From NCBI GenBank assembly GCA_051867975.1, contig JBJDZM010000115.1, forward strand, positions 1 through 21,063: a stretch of 21,063 nt of DNA. Direction: 5' to 3'. The DNA is from SVTX01 sp051867975 (GTDB lineage: Bacteria > Bacillota > Clostridia > Oscillospirales > CAG-272). Position numbers and translations under genes: made by a program. Below, piece after piece: positions 15,451 to 21,063 of this stretch; the stretch's first letter is position 1; each line of letters starts with the position of its first letter. The notes beneath the pieces were generated by a model. That model was not told where the DNA came from, searched no databases, and was given only the letters and a program-made list of their open reading frames with translations.

Positions 15451-15473
15451 AGACGATCGTCTGCTTACAGACG
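15451..15473 (+). other. Overlapping alternative hairpins before lspA
   Basis: AGACGATCGTCT (15451-15462) is a 12-base perfect palindrome. Its right half also pairs downstream: CGTCTG (15458-15463), loop CTTA, CAGACG (15468-15473). The two structures share bases and exclude each other. The lspA ribosome-binding site lies about 28 bases on. Regulatory meaning is speculative. Confidence 0.4.
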
Positions 15474-15513
15474 TGAAAAATCAGGAAAATAAAGTGTATT
15501 GGAGATAAAAGAT

Positions 15514-16041
15514 TTGGTAGCACAGATAATTGCCGTTGTTTTGATTCTTGTCGGGGTGGGACTCGACCAGCTGACAAAATATCTAGTTGTGTCAAACATG
15601 GCTCTGCATGAGTCGATAGATATAATACCGGGTGTATTCAGATTTACCTATATTCAAAATGACGGTGCGGCGTTCGGCTCTCTTGACAACGCTCGGTGGG
15701 TGTTTATGGTTCTTTCAACGGTTGCAATAATCGGCATACTCGTCTACATGTTTTGGAAGAAGCCGCAGGATAAGCTTATGCTGTCCGCGCTGATACTCAT
15801 CGTCTCGGGCGGGATCGGCAACATGGTAGACCGCATCGCGCTGGGTTACGTTATTGACTTCATAGATTTTTGCGCATTTCCGAAGGTATGGATGTGGGTA
15901 TTCAATGTTGCGGATTCTTTTGTCTGTATAGGCGCGGGACTGCTCATTCTTTGGCTGGTACTTGACATGATAAGAGAACACAAAGCGGAAAGGGCGAAAA
16001 AGGCTCAGGCGGCATCAGAGGAACCGAAAAATGACGAATGA
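15514..16041 (+). CDS. lspA: Lipoprotein signal peptidase (signal peptidase II)
   Basis: Membrane aspartic protease that removes the signal peptide from diacylglyceryl-prolipoproteins. About 175 residues with four hydrophobic segments. Family blocks are DQLTKYLV near the N-terminus, YIQNDGAAFG (46-55), SGGIGNMVDRIALGYVIDFIDF (98-119) and VFNVADSF (129-136). The catalytic pair by alignment is Asp115 and Asp134. The cytoplasmic C-terminal tail is charged (REHKAERAKKAQAASEEPKNDE). The start is taken as TTG 15514 because GGAG (15501-15504) lies 9 nt before it; an in-frame TTG at 15499 overlaps that site and is the alternative. The end overlaps the rluD start by 11 bases, so the two are translationally coupled. 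Confidence 0.94.
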   Translation: MVAQIIAVVLILVGVGLDQLTKYLVVSNMALHESIDIIPGVFRFTYIQNDGAAFGSLDNARWVFMVLSTVAIIGILVYMFWKKPQDKLMLSALILIVSGGIGNMVDRIALGYVIDFIDFCAFPKVWMWVFNVADSFVCIGAGLLILWLVLDMIREHKAERAKKAQAASEEPKNDE

Positions 16042-17026
16042 AGATTATTCCGCGCCCGACTGCGAGAGCGCACCGGAGGAAAGACTGTTGTTTTCCGCCG
16101 AATCGGGCGACGTCGGCATGAGAATTGACAAATTTCTTGCCGAGAAGAGCGGAGAGAGCCGGTCGTTTATCACTCGCTTGATTGATGGCGGAGCGGTCAG
16201 CGTAAACGGCAGGGAGATATCGAAAAATTACAAAATCAGCCTCGGCGACACGGTAACAATTTTCATGCCCGAGCCTGAAGATTGCGAAGCCTTACCCGAG
16301 GATATTCCGCTTGACATTGTCTACGAGGACGATGATATCATTGTCATAAATAAGCCGAAGGGCATGATAGTCCATCCCGCGACGGGGATATATACGGGAA
16401 CGCTGGTAAATGCCTTAATGTATCACTGCAAGGACTCGCTTTCGGGCATCGGCGGTGTGATACGCCCGGGCATCGTTCACCGCATCGACAAGGACACGTC
16501 GGGGCTTTTGGTTATTGCGAAAAATGACGATGCGCACCTCTCTCTCTCCGACCAGCTCAAAACTCACACCGTGAGCCGAGTTTATCACGCGATTGCGATA
16601 GGCAATATCAAGGAAGACAGCGGCACGGTAAACAAGCCGATAGGCCGCCATCCGCAGGACCGCAAAAAAATGGCGGTAATAACCGCTCCCGACCAAAGGG
16701 CGCGCGAGGCGATAACGCATTATGAGGTAATTGAGCGATTCGAGACACCGACGGGACGGTTCACCTACGTAAAATGCCGTCTTGAAACGGGGCGAACGCA
16801 TCAGATAAGAGTTCATATGTCGTCGACGGGACACCCTCTGCTCGGAGATAGCGTTTACGGCGGCGGAAACACAAAATTTGAAGCAAACAATTCAAAATAT
16901 ATCCATGGACAGTGCTTGCACGCAAAAGAATTGGAGCTTATTCATCCGAGAACGCACGAGCATATGCATTTTGAGTGCGAGCTGCCCGAAGACTTTGAAT
17001 TCTTACTGAAAAAGCTCAGGAGTTGA
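16031..17026 (+). CDS. rluD: RluD/YlyB-type 23S rRNA pseudouridine synthase
   Basis: RluA-family enzyme that converts specific uridines of large-subunit rRNA to pseudouridine. The 331 residues start with a variable acidic stretch, then an S4 RNA-binding domain (about 28-80; RIDKFLAEKSGESRSFITRLI, GAVSVNG), and the catalytic domain with INKPKGMIVHPA and the signature HRIDKDTSGLL (150-160; catalytic Asp153). The later blocks ETGRTHQIRVHMSSTGHPLLGD and LHAKELELIHP are standard. The ATG has AGAGGA at 16017-16022 (8 nt spacing) inside the end of lspA. The lspA-rluD pair is the same as in B. subtilis (lspA-ylyB). The exact target uridines cannot be told from sequence. Confidence 0.93.
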   Translation: MTNEDYSAPDCESAPEERLLFSAESGDVGMRIDKFLAEKSGESRSFITRLIDGGAVSVNGREISKNYKISLGDTVTIFMPEPEDCEALPEDIPLDIVYEDDDIIVINKPKGMIVHPATGIYTGTLVNALMYHCKDSLSGIGGVIRPGIVHRIDKDTSGLLVIAKNDDAHLSLSDQLKTHTVSRVYHAIAIGNIKEDSGTVNKPIGRHPQDRKKMAVITAPDQRAREAITHYEVIERFETPTGRFTYVKCRLETGRTHQIRVHMSSTGHPLLGDSVYGGGNTKFEANNSKYIHGQCLHAKELELIHPRTHEHMHFECELPEDFEFLLKKLRS

Positions 17027-17056
17027 AACCATTTATTAATGAAGAATAACACATAT

Positions 17057-17134
17057 CCCCCCTTAACCCTTATTAAAAGTTTTTGAAAGAGGGGGCGTGG
17101 GGAGAAAACCTTTTCTAAAAAGTTTTCTCCCCAC
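17057..17134 (-). repeat. Intergenic palindromic repeat, copy C (inverted)
   Basis: Same design as copies A and B but on the opposite strand. The main stem is 13 bp (17097-17109 with 17122-17134), with an inner TTTT/AAAA pairing; reading the minus strand, the CTTTCAAAAACTTTT tail and a C-rich stretch follow. On the plus strand CCCCCC (17057-17062) can also pair with GGGGG (17091-17095). It ends just before the greA ribosome-binding site, so it lies in the greA leader. Confidence 0.8.
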
Positions 17135-17153
17135 AAAGAAAGGAACACAAACC

Positions 17154-17657
17154 ATGCACGACGAATTAACACAGGTTGATATAAAAAAGATGCAGGAGGA
17201 GATCGACTACCGCATGTGCGTTTTGCGCCCGCAGCTCTTAGCCGAGGTGCAGAGAACGCGCGAGTACGGCGACCTCAGCGAAAACGCGGAATATAAAGAG
17301 GCTAAGCGCGAGAAAAACGCAAACGAGAGCCGCATCAGATACCTCAAAAACATGATTGCGACCGCGAAGGTCATTAAGGTAAAACAGGACGCGGATTCGG
17401 TATGTCTTTTTGACACTGTCGCTTATTATATTGAAGAGGACGACGAGGTTGAGGAGAGAAAGATCGTCACGACGCTCCGTCAGGATGCGCTCAAAGGTCT
17501 TTTATCAAAAGAGTCGCCGCTCGGAAAAGCCCTGCTTGGCAAAAGGGTGGGCGACAGAGTGCTTGTTCAGGTCAACGATAAGTACGGTTATTACGTCGTA
17601 GTCCGCTCGATAACGAAGGGCGAGGACGACGAAAACATTCCGATCAGCAGTTACTGA
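17154..17657 (+). CDS. greA: Transcription elongation factor GreA
   Basis: Enters the RNA polymerase secondary channel and stimulates cleavage of backtracked RNA. The 167 residues contain the N-terminal coiled coil with the acidic tip GDLSENAEYKEAKREK (39-54; Asp40 and Glu43 are the catalytic-metal contacts by analogy), and the C-terminal FKBP-like domain with the typical ESPLGKALLGKRVGDRVLV. The start at 17154 has AAAGGA at 17139-17144; an earlier in-frame GTG lies inside repeat copy C and would add residues unlike the family. A good terminator follows, closing the cluster that begins at the HlyD-like gene. A separate promoter just upstream is not evident. Confidence 0.95.
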   Translation: MHDELTQVDIKKMQEEIDYRMCVLRPQLLAEVQRTREYGDLSENAEYKEAKREKNANESRIRYLKNMIATAKVIKVKQDADSVCLFDTVAYYIEEDDEVEERKIVTTLRQDALKGLLSKESPLGKALLGKRVGDRVLVQVNDKYGYYVVVRSITKGEDDENIPISSY

Positions 17658-17669
17658 CTGCCAAACTGT

Positions 17670-17710
17670 GGGTGCAAAACGGATTTTATGCCGGATTGCA
17701 CCCTTTTTTT
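17670..17710 (+). terminator. Intrinsic terminator after greA
   Basis: GGGTGCAA (17670-17677) pairs with TTGCACCC (17696-17703), with an inner CGG/CCG, followed directly by seven Ts (17704-17710). A classic rho-independent terminator separating greA from the copper operon. Confidence 0.92.
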
Positions 17711-17732
17711 GATAAAAATCTAAGATTTGCTC

Positions 17733-17761
17733 TTGACAAATACCCCGTGGGGGTATATAAT
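17733..17761 (+). promoter_or_regulatory. Consensus promoter of csoR-copA
   Basis: TTGACA (17733-17738), exactly 17 bases, TATAAT (17756-17761): a full-consensus housekeeping promoter. Such a strong promoter fits a gene set held off by a repressor. Start inferred near 17768, about 24 nt before csoR. Confidence 0.93.
17740..17756 (+). promoter_or_regulatory. CsoR operator in the promoter spacer
   Basis: ATACCCC (17740-17746), GTG, GGGGTAT (17750-17756): a 7-3-7 inverted repeat that matches the known CsoR operator type (TACCCC...GGGGTA, as before copZA in B. subtilis). It fills the spacer between the -35 and -10 boxes, so bound CsoR would block polymerase; Cu(I) would release it. The protein assignment and autoregulation are inferred from the adjacent gene. 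Confidence 0.88.
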
Positions 17762-17791
17762 AACATCATCAAAAGAAATCGAGGTCATACT

Positions 17792-18085
17792 ATGGAAAAT
17801 TGTTGCGAGAGAAAAAAACACCGCACCGACGACGAAAAAAAACTTCTTATAAACCGGCTTTCGCGCATCGAAGGTCAGATACGCGGAATGAAGAACATGG
17901 TCGAGTGTGACGCTTATTGTGCTGATATTCTGGTGCAGGCAGCGGCGGTGAATGCCGCGGTACAGGGCTTTGAAAAGGAACTTTTGTCTTCTCACATAAA
18001 GACCTGTGTTTCGGACGATATAAAAAAGGGAAATATAGAGAAAGTGGATGAACTGATTGCGCTCATCGGAAAATTTTTAAAGTAG
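17792..18085 (+). CDS. csoR: Copper-sensing transcriptional repressor CsoR
   Basis: All-helical DUF156 repressor that binds DNA when copper-free and lets go on binding Cu(I). The 97 residues contain LLINRLSRIEGQIRGMKNMV, the family start, and the Cu(I) ligands in the CsoR pattern: Cys43 (DAYCADIL), His68 and Cys72 (SHIKTC). The Cys-His-Cys set with the His-x3-Cys spacing argues for copper rather than nickel (RcnR), formaldehyde (FrmR) or sulfide (CstR) sensing. The N-terminus has an extra CysCys pair (4-5) of unknown role. The ATG at 17792 has GAGG (17781-17784); longer in-frame starts lie within the upstream terminator. copA follows 20 bases later. Confidence 0.95.
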   Translation: MENCCERKKHRTDDEKKLLINRLSRIEGQIRGMKNMVECDAYCADILVQAAAVNAAVQGFEKELLSSHIKTCVSDDIKKGNIEKVDELIALIGKFLK

Positions 18086-18104
18086 GGTAAAAATAGGGTA
18101 AAAA
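18083..18104 (+). repeat. Tandem duplication holding the copA ribosome-binding site
   Basis: TAGGGTAAAAA occurs twice in a row (18083-18093 and 18094-18104). The first copy contains the csoR stop codon; AGGG of the second is the copA Shine-Dalgarno site at 7 nt. Confidence 0.75.
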
Positions 18105-18105
18105 T

Positions 18106-20622
18106 ATGAAAAAATATATAATAACAGGCATGAGCTGTGCCGCCTGCTCGGCAAGAGTCGAACGTGCGGTCAAGGAGCTTGAAAAGGTCGACTCTTGCTC
18201 GGTAAATCTCCTGACGAACTCAATGACCGTAGAAGGAGATGCCTCTGACGGCGAGATAATTGCGGCAGTCGAGCGAGCGGGATACGGAGCTTGCGCCGAG
18301 GGACGGGCGCAAAACAAAAACTCGTCCGGTACGCACGAAAATGAGTCAAATACCGAAATCAGAGAAATTCTAACACGGCTTGTCTTGTCAGTGGTCTTTT
18401 TGGCACTTCTCATGTATGTCTCGATGGGACACGCTATGTGGGGTGCGCCCCTGCCGCCCTTTTTTACGGGAAACCCCGTCGCGGTAGCACTGCTTGAGCT
18501 TTTGCTCTCTGCCGTCATTTTGGTTATAAATCAAAAATTCTTTATAAACGGCGTTCGCGGTGTCATTCACCTCGCGCCGAACATGGACACGCTCGTCTCT
18601 CTCGGCTCCGGAGCATCCTTCATTTACAGTGTTTGCGTAATGTTTTTGATGACAAGGGCACAAGCAAGCGGAGATATGGAAACGGCGCATCATTATCTGC
18701 ACGAGCTGTATTTTGAGTCGGCGGCGATGATCCTGACACTCATAACTGTCGGAAAGCTGCTTGAATCGGTATCAAAGGGAAAGACGACAAAGTCTCTGCG
18801 CGCGCTCATCGACCTCTCGCCCAAGACCGCGACTGTACTTATCGACGGAGAGGAAAGACGAATCGATGCATCGGAATTGCAGGTTGGGGATATATTCGTC
18901 GTGCGCCCCGGCGAGAGTATTCCGGCGGACGGCGTCGTTATTGAGGGAGAATCGTCAATAGACGAATCGGCACTTACAGGCGAGAGTTTACCTGTCGACA
19001 AGTCAGTCGGCGACAAGGTCTCTGCCGGAACGATAAATATGTCGGGATATATACAATGTCGTGCGACCGAGGTCGGCGAGGACACGTCTCTTGCCGCAAT
19101 AATCAAAATAGTCAGCGATGCAACCTCTTCAAAAGCGCCGATAGCGCGAGTCGCCGACCGTGTATCAGGCGTTTTCGTGCCAATTGTCATGGCAATCGCA
19201 CTTGTCACGTGTGTCGTTTGGCTTATAGCAGGGGAAGGCATTGGATTTGCGCTGGCGCGAGGCATTTCGGTGCTTGTTATCAGTTGTCCGTGCGCCTTGG
19301 GACTTGCTACTCCCGTCGCCATAATGGTCGGAAGCGGAGTGGGCGCGCGTCGCGGAATACTCTTCAAAAGCGCGACGGCGCTTGAGGAATGTGGCAAAGC
19401 GGATATCGTCGTGCTTGACAAGACGGGAACGATAACAAACGGTAAAATGACGGTTTCCGACGTGCATACTGCAAACGAAACAGACGAAAAAGAGTTAATT
19501 GCTCTCGCCTGCTCGATTGAAAAAATGAGCGAGCATCCGCTCGGTGCGGCGATAGTTCGCTACGGAGAGGAAAACTGCGCGGAGATAATTGACGTCACCG
19601 CATTTAAGGTGATATCGGGTAAGGGCGTAGAGGGGATCGTCAACGGCGAGATCGTTCGCGGAGGAAAGCTCGCGTATATAAAGGAAGGCTGCTGTATCGA
19701 TCGTGCCGATGAGAGAATTGCCGAGAGTTTTGCCGCAGACGGAAAAACGCCGATGTTCTTCTCACGCGGAAAAGAATTTCTCGGAATCATCGCGGTCACA
19801 GACACCGTAAAAGAGGACAGTGCTAAGGCGATTCGGGAGCTTCGGAACATGGGACTGCGCACGGCCATGCTGACGGGTGACAACAGGCGAACCGCAGACA
19901 CGATAGGCAAAGCGGTGGGCGTTGAGGAGGTCATAGCCGACGTTCTCCCCGACGGAAAGGCGGCTGAGATATCAAGACTCGGAAAGGGCGGCAAAAAGGT
20001 CATTATGGTGGGCGACGGAATAAACGATGCTCCCGCGCTTGCAAGTGCGCACACGGGAATTGCCATCGGCGCAGGCACCGACGTAGCAATTGAGGCGGCA
20101 GACGTCGTGCTTGTAAACAGCAAACTTTCCGACCTTTCGGCGGCGATAAAACTGAGCCGAAAAACGCTCAAAAACATCCATGAAAATCTGTTCTGGGCAT
20201 TCTGCTACAATGTTATCGGAATTCCGCTGGCGGCAGGTGTATGGATACCTCTGTTTAACGTCGGGCTTGACCCGATGTTCGGCGCGGCGGCGATGTCGCT
20301 TTCAAGCTTCTGCGTCGTTATGAACGCGCTGCGGCTCAATCTTGCCGATCTGAATAAGCCTTCAAGGCATAAAAGAAACGTGAAACAAATAAAGGAAAAG
20401 AGGAAAAAGGAAATGAAAAGGACACTTAAAATTGATGGTATGATGTGCACCCACTGCTCGGGCAGAGTAAAAAAGGTACTTGAGGCTCTTGATGAAGTTG
20501 AATCGGCAGAGGTCAGCCACGAGACGGGGCTTGCCACAGTTACGCTTAAAGCGGAGATTGCGGATGACAAGCTGAAATCAACTGTTGAGGAGCAGGGATA
20601 TACCGTTACGGAAATCAAGTAA
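18106..20622 (+). CDS. copA: Copper-exporting P1B-type ATPase with N- and C-terminal HMA domains
   Basis: Pumps Cu(I) out of the cytoplasm using ATP. The 838 residues, longer than usual for one-HMA CopA, run: N-terminal metal-binding domain with GMSCAACSA (Cys11, Cys14); paired membrane segments at about 88-150 and two more at about 165-220; actuator domain with SLTGESLPV-like LTGESLPVDK; membrane CPC motif (Cys394-Pro-Cys396) for copper transfer; DKTGT (Asp438, phosphorylated); SEHPLG; MLTGDN; GDGINDAP (636-643); two last membrane segments with CYNVIG and MSLSSFCVVMNALRL, which places it in the Cu(I) group. A lysine/arginine-rich linker (about 750-769) then leads to a second HMA domain, GMMCTHC (Cys781, Cys784). 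A GAGG-type site before Met770 suggests a separate CopZ-like product. Co-transcribed with csoR. Confidence 0.95.
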   Translation: MKKYIITGMSCAACSARVERAVKELEKVDSCSVNLLTNSMTVEGDASDGEIIAAVERAGYGACAEGRAQNKNSSGTHENESNTEIREILTRLVLSVVFLALLMYVSMGHAMWGAPLPPFFTGNPVAVALLELLLSAVILVINQKFFINGVRGVIHLAPNMDTLVSLGSGASFIYSVCVMFLMTRAQASGDMETAHHYLHELYFESAAMILTLITVGKLLESVSKGKTTKSLRALIDLSPKTATVLIDGEERRIDASELQVGDIFVVRPGESIPADGVVIEGESSIDESALTGESLPVDKSVGDKVSAGTINMSGYIQCRATEVGEDTSLAAIIKIVSDATSSKAPIARVADRVSGVFVPIVMAIALVTCVVWLIAGEGIGFALARGISVLVISCPCALGLATPVAIMVGSGVGARRGILFKSATALEECGKADIVVLDKTGTITNGKMTVSDVHTANETDEKELIALACSIEKMSEHPLGAAIVRYGEENCAEIIDVTAFKVISGKGVEGIVNGEIVRGGKLAYIKEGCCIDRADERIAESFAADGKTPMFFSRGKEFLGIIAVTDTVKEDSAKAIRELRNMGLRTAMLTGDNRRTADTIGKAVGVEEVIADVLPDGKAAEISRLGKGGKKVIMVGDGINDAPALASAHTGIAIGAGTDVAIEAADVVLVNSKLSDLSAAIKLSRKTLKNIHENLFWAFCYNVIGIPLAAGVWIPLFNVGLDPMFGAAAMSLSSFCVVMNALRLNLADLNKPSRHKRNVKQIKEKRKKEMKRTLKIDGMMCTHCSGRVKKVLEALDEVESAEVSHETGLATVTLKAEIADDKLKSTVEEQGYTVTEIK
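20413..20622 (+). CDS. Possible internal-start CopZ-like copper chaperone within copA
   Basis: In frame with copA, ATG 20413 (Met770) is preceded by AGAGGA (20399-20404) at 8 nt. The product from it would be 69 residues with KIDGMMCTHCSGRVKKVL at the start and VESAEVSHETGLATVTL, ending EEQGYTVTEI: a complete free-standing HMA fold of the same size as CopZ. The linker before it is highly basic and purine-rich, as expected for a ribosome-binding region rather than a conserved protein segment. Whether it is made separately is inference; the alternative is that the purine run only encodes a Lys/Arg linker. Confidence 0.45.
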   Translation: MKRTLKIDGMMCTHCSGRVKKVLEALDEVESAEVSHETGLATVTLKAEIADDKLKSTVEEQGYTVTEIK

Positions 20623-20624
20623 TC

Positions 20625-20800
20625 GGGTTTGCGGGCAAACCCCACGGCGATGTCTTCAGAAAAGTTTTCGCCCGCCTTTTTCAAAAGGCGGCGCTATCCA
20701 AGGCGCGTAGCCTTGGTCGCCTCCGCAGAGGCGAAATTTCCTTACGGCGTCTTCTTTTTGCCAAGCTTTTTCTTTGCGCCTGCGCTGCCAAAGAAAAAGC
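20625..20800 (+). repeat. Tandem array of hairpins after copA
   Basis: Starting two bases after the copA stop: GGGTTTGC/GCAAACCC (20625-20632, 20635-20642); CCGCCTTTT/AAAAGGCGG (20672-20680, 20683-20691); CCAAGGC/GCCTTGG (20698-20704, 20710-20716); TCGCCTC/GAGGCGA (20717-20723, 20728-20734); GCTTTTTCTTTG/CAAAGAAAAAGC (20765-20776, 20789-20800). All five stems are perfect. No protein-coding gene is supported in the 370 bases between copA and the tRNA. It probably is a composite dispersed repeat and may also end the copA transcript. Confidence 0.75.
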
Positions 20801-20858
20801 GGACTATCGATTACCCATATGCAATATTCTATTGAATATGAACTTTGTCATCAATCTG

Positions 20859-20888
20859 GGCAAAACGGCGAGTTATCGCCGTTTTGCC
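20859..20888. repeat. 13-bp perfect hairpin upstream of tRNA-Ser
   Basis: Left arm 20859-20871 (GGCAAAACGGCGA), loop GTTA, right arm 20876-20888. GC-rich and symmetric, but no T run follows directly on either strand, so it is terminator-like at best. An AT palindrome, ATATTC/GAATAT (20824-20829, 20834-20839), precedes it. Confidence 0.7.
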
Positions 20889-20929
20889 GCCTTGATTTGA
20901 CGCCTTTCGGAATTTTTTTAAAAAAAGTA

Positions 20930-20958
20930 TTGACAATTGCAATCTTTTATGGTATTAT
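20930..20958 (+). promoter_or_regulatory. Promoter of tRNA-Ser, with upstream A/T tract
   Basis: TTGACA (20930-20935), 17-base spacer, TATTAT (20953-20958); an overlapping TATAAT at 20956-20961 would give a 20-base spacer. The T7/A7 tract just before the -35 box (20913-20926) resembles an UP element, as usual for stable-RNA genes. Start inferred near 20965-20968, about 25 nt before the tRNA. Confidence 0.85.
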
Positions 20959-20992
20959 AATTTGGTCGCATGACGGCACCCAATAAAAACAT

Positions 20993-21063
20993 GGAGAAGT
21001 CGCGTAGCTGGTCGAGCGCGCACGATTGGAAATCGTGTAACCGTCAAAAGCGGTTCGAGAGTT
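20993..21063 (+). tRNA. tRNA-Ser (anticodon GGA), cut by the window end
   Basis: Acceptor 5' strand GGAGAAG (20993-20999); D stem GCG/CGC (21002-21004, 21017-21019); anticodon stem CACGA/TCGTG (21021-21025, 21033-21037) around loop TTGGAAA, anticodon GGA at 21028-21030; long class II variable arm AACCG/CGGTT (21039-21043, 21051-21055), as expected for serine; T stem GAGAG (21057-21061), then the TT of the T loop where the window ends. The 3' half of the T arm and acceptor lie outside. It reads UCC and UCU codons. Confidence 0.95.

Noticed and set aside
17660..17791. Longer csoR start upstream of 17792
   Set aside because: It would begin in the greA terminator hairpin and cross the csoR promoter and operator.
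18693..20177. Several long minus-strand frames opposite copA (242, 205 codons)
   Set aside because: Antisense shadows rich in Ser/Thr/Ala/Pro; the sense strand is an unbroken P-type ATPase.
20629..20986. Two short plus-strand frames (68 and 70 codons) after copA
   Set aside because: They run through the hairpin array, the tRNA promoter and A/T tract, lack ribosome-binding sites and have no domain resemblance.
1..21063. CRISPR array, phage, toxin-antitoxin, insertion sequence or new defence system
   Set aside because: No regularly spaced direct repeats, no transposase, integrase or nuclease cassette seen on either strand; nearly all genes are recognisable housekeeping or copper-resistance genes.

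Overview
The window is a 21 kb chromosomal segment from a bacterium of the Bacillota, most likely class Clostridia (probably a gut Oscillospirales- or Christensenellales-like lineage; this rank is inference). Support comes from Mini-ribonuclease 3, the yggS-sepF-yggT-ileS-lspA-rluD order also seen in the Bacillus subtilis ylm region, a CsoR-type copper repressor, GTG and TTG starts with strong Shine-Dalgarno sites, and many TTGACA/TATAAT-type promoters. Codon use looks even throughout. I see no phage, transposase, CRISPR array or clear island, so this is mostly core genome.

Left part (1-4240): a partial Mini-ribonuclease 3 gene runs off the left edge on the minus strand and is divergent from asnS. 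After asnS comes a strong GC-rich palindrome, then a YwiB/DUF1934 protein. A terminator follows, then two minus-strand genes, a sugar-phosphate nucleotidyltransferase and a HIT-family hydrolase, each with its own promoter.

Middle part (4340-9452): an FkbM-type methyltransferase with an extra N-terminal domain is followed by a short-chain dehydrogenase. They converge on dapA (minus strand). dapA is divergent from queA, which is followed by miaA (two tRNA modification genes). Promoters in the divergent gaps face each other and overlap.

Right part (9500-17660): a long plus-strand run holds a membrane-anchored HlyD-like protein, then yggS (PLP homeostasis), sepF (Z-ring anchor), yggT (membrane), ileS, lspA, rluD-type pseudouridine synthase and greA. 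It matches the Bacillus division/translation cluster, but ylmH and divIVA are absent between yggT and ileS, and the HlyD-like gene is added. Two copies of a hairpin repeat related to the one after asnS sit inside this run.

Right end (17660-21063): after the greA terminator comes a compact copper-resistance operon, csoR-copA. It is driven by a consensus promoter whose spacer is the CsoR operator. CopA carries metal-binding domains at both ends, and the C-terminal one is preceded by an internal ribosome-binding site and in-frame ATG, suggesting a separate CopZ-like chaperone could also be made. A tandem array of hairpins follows, then a promoter and tRNA-Ser(GGA), cut by the window end in its T arm.
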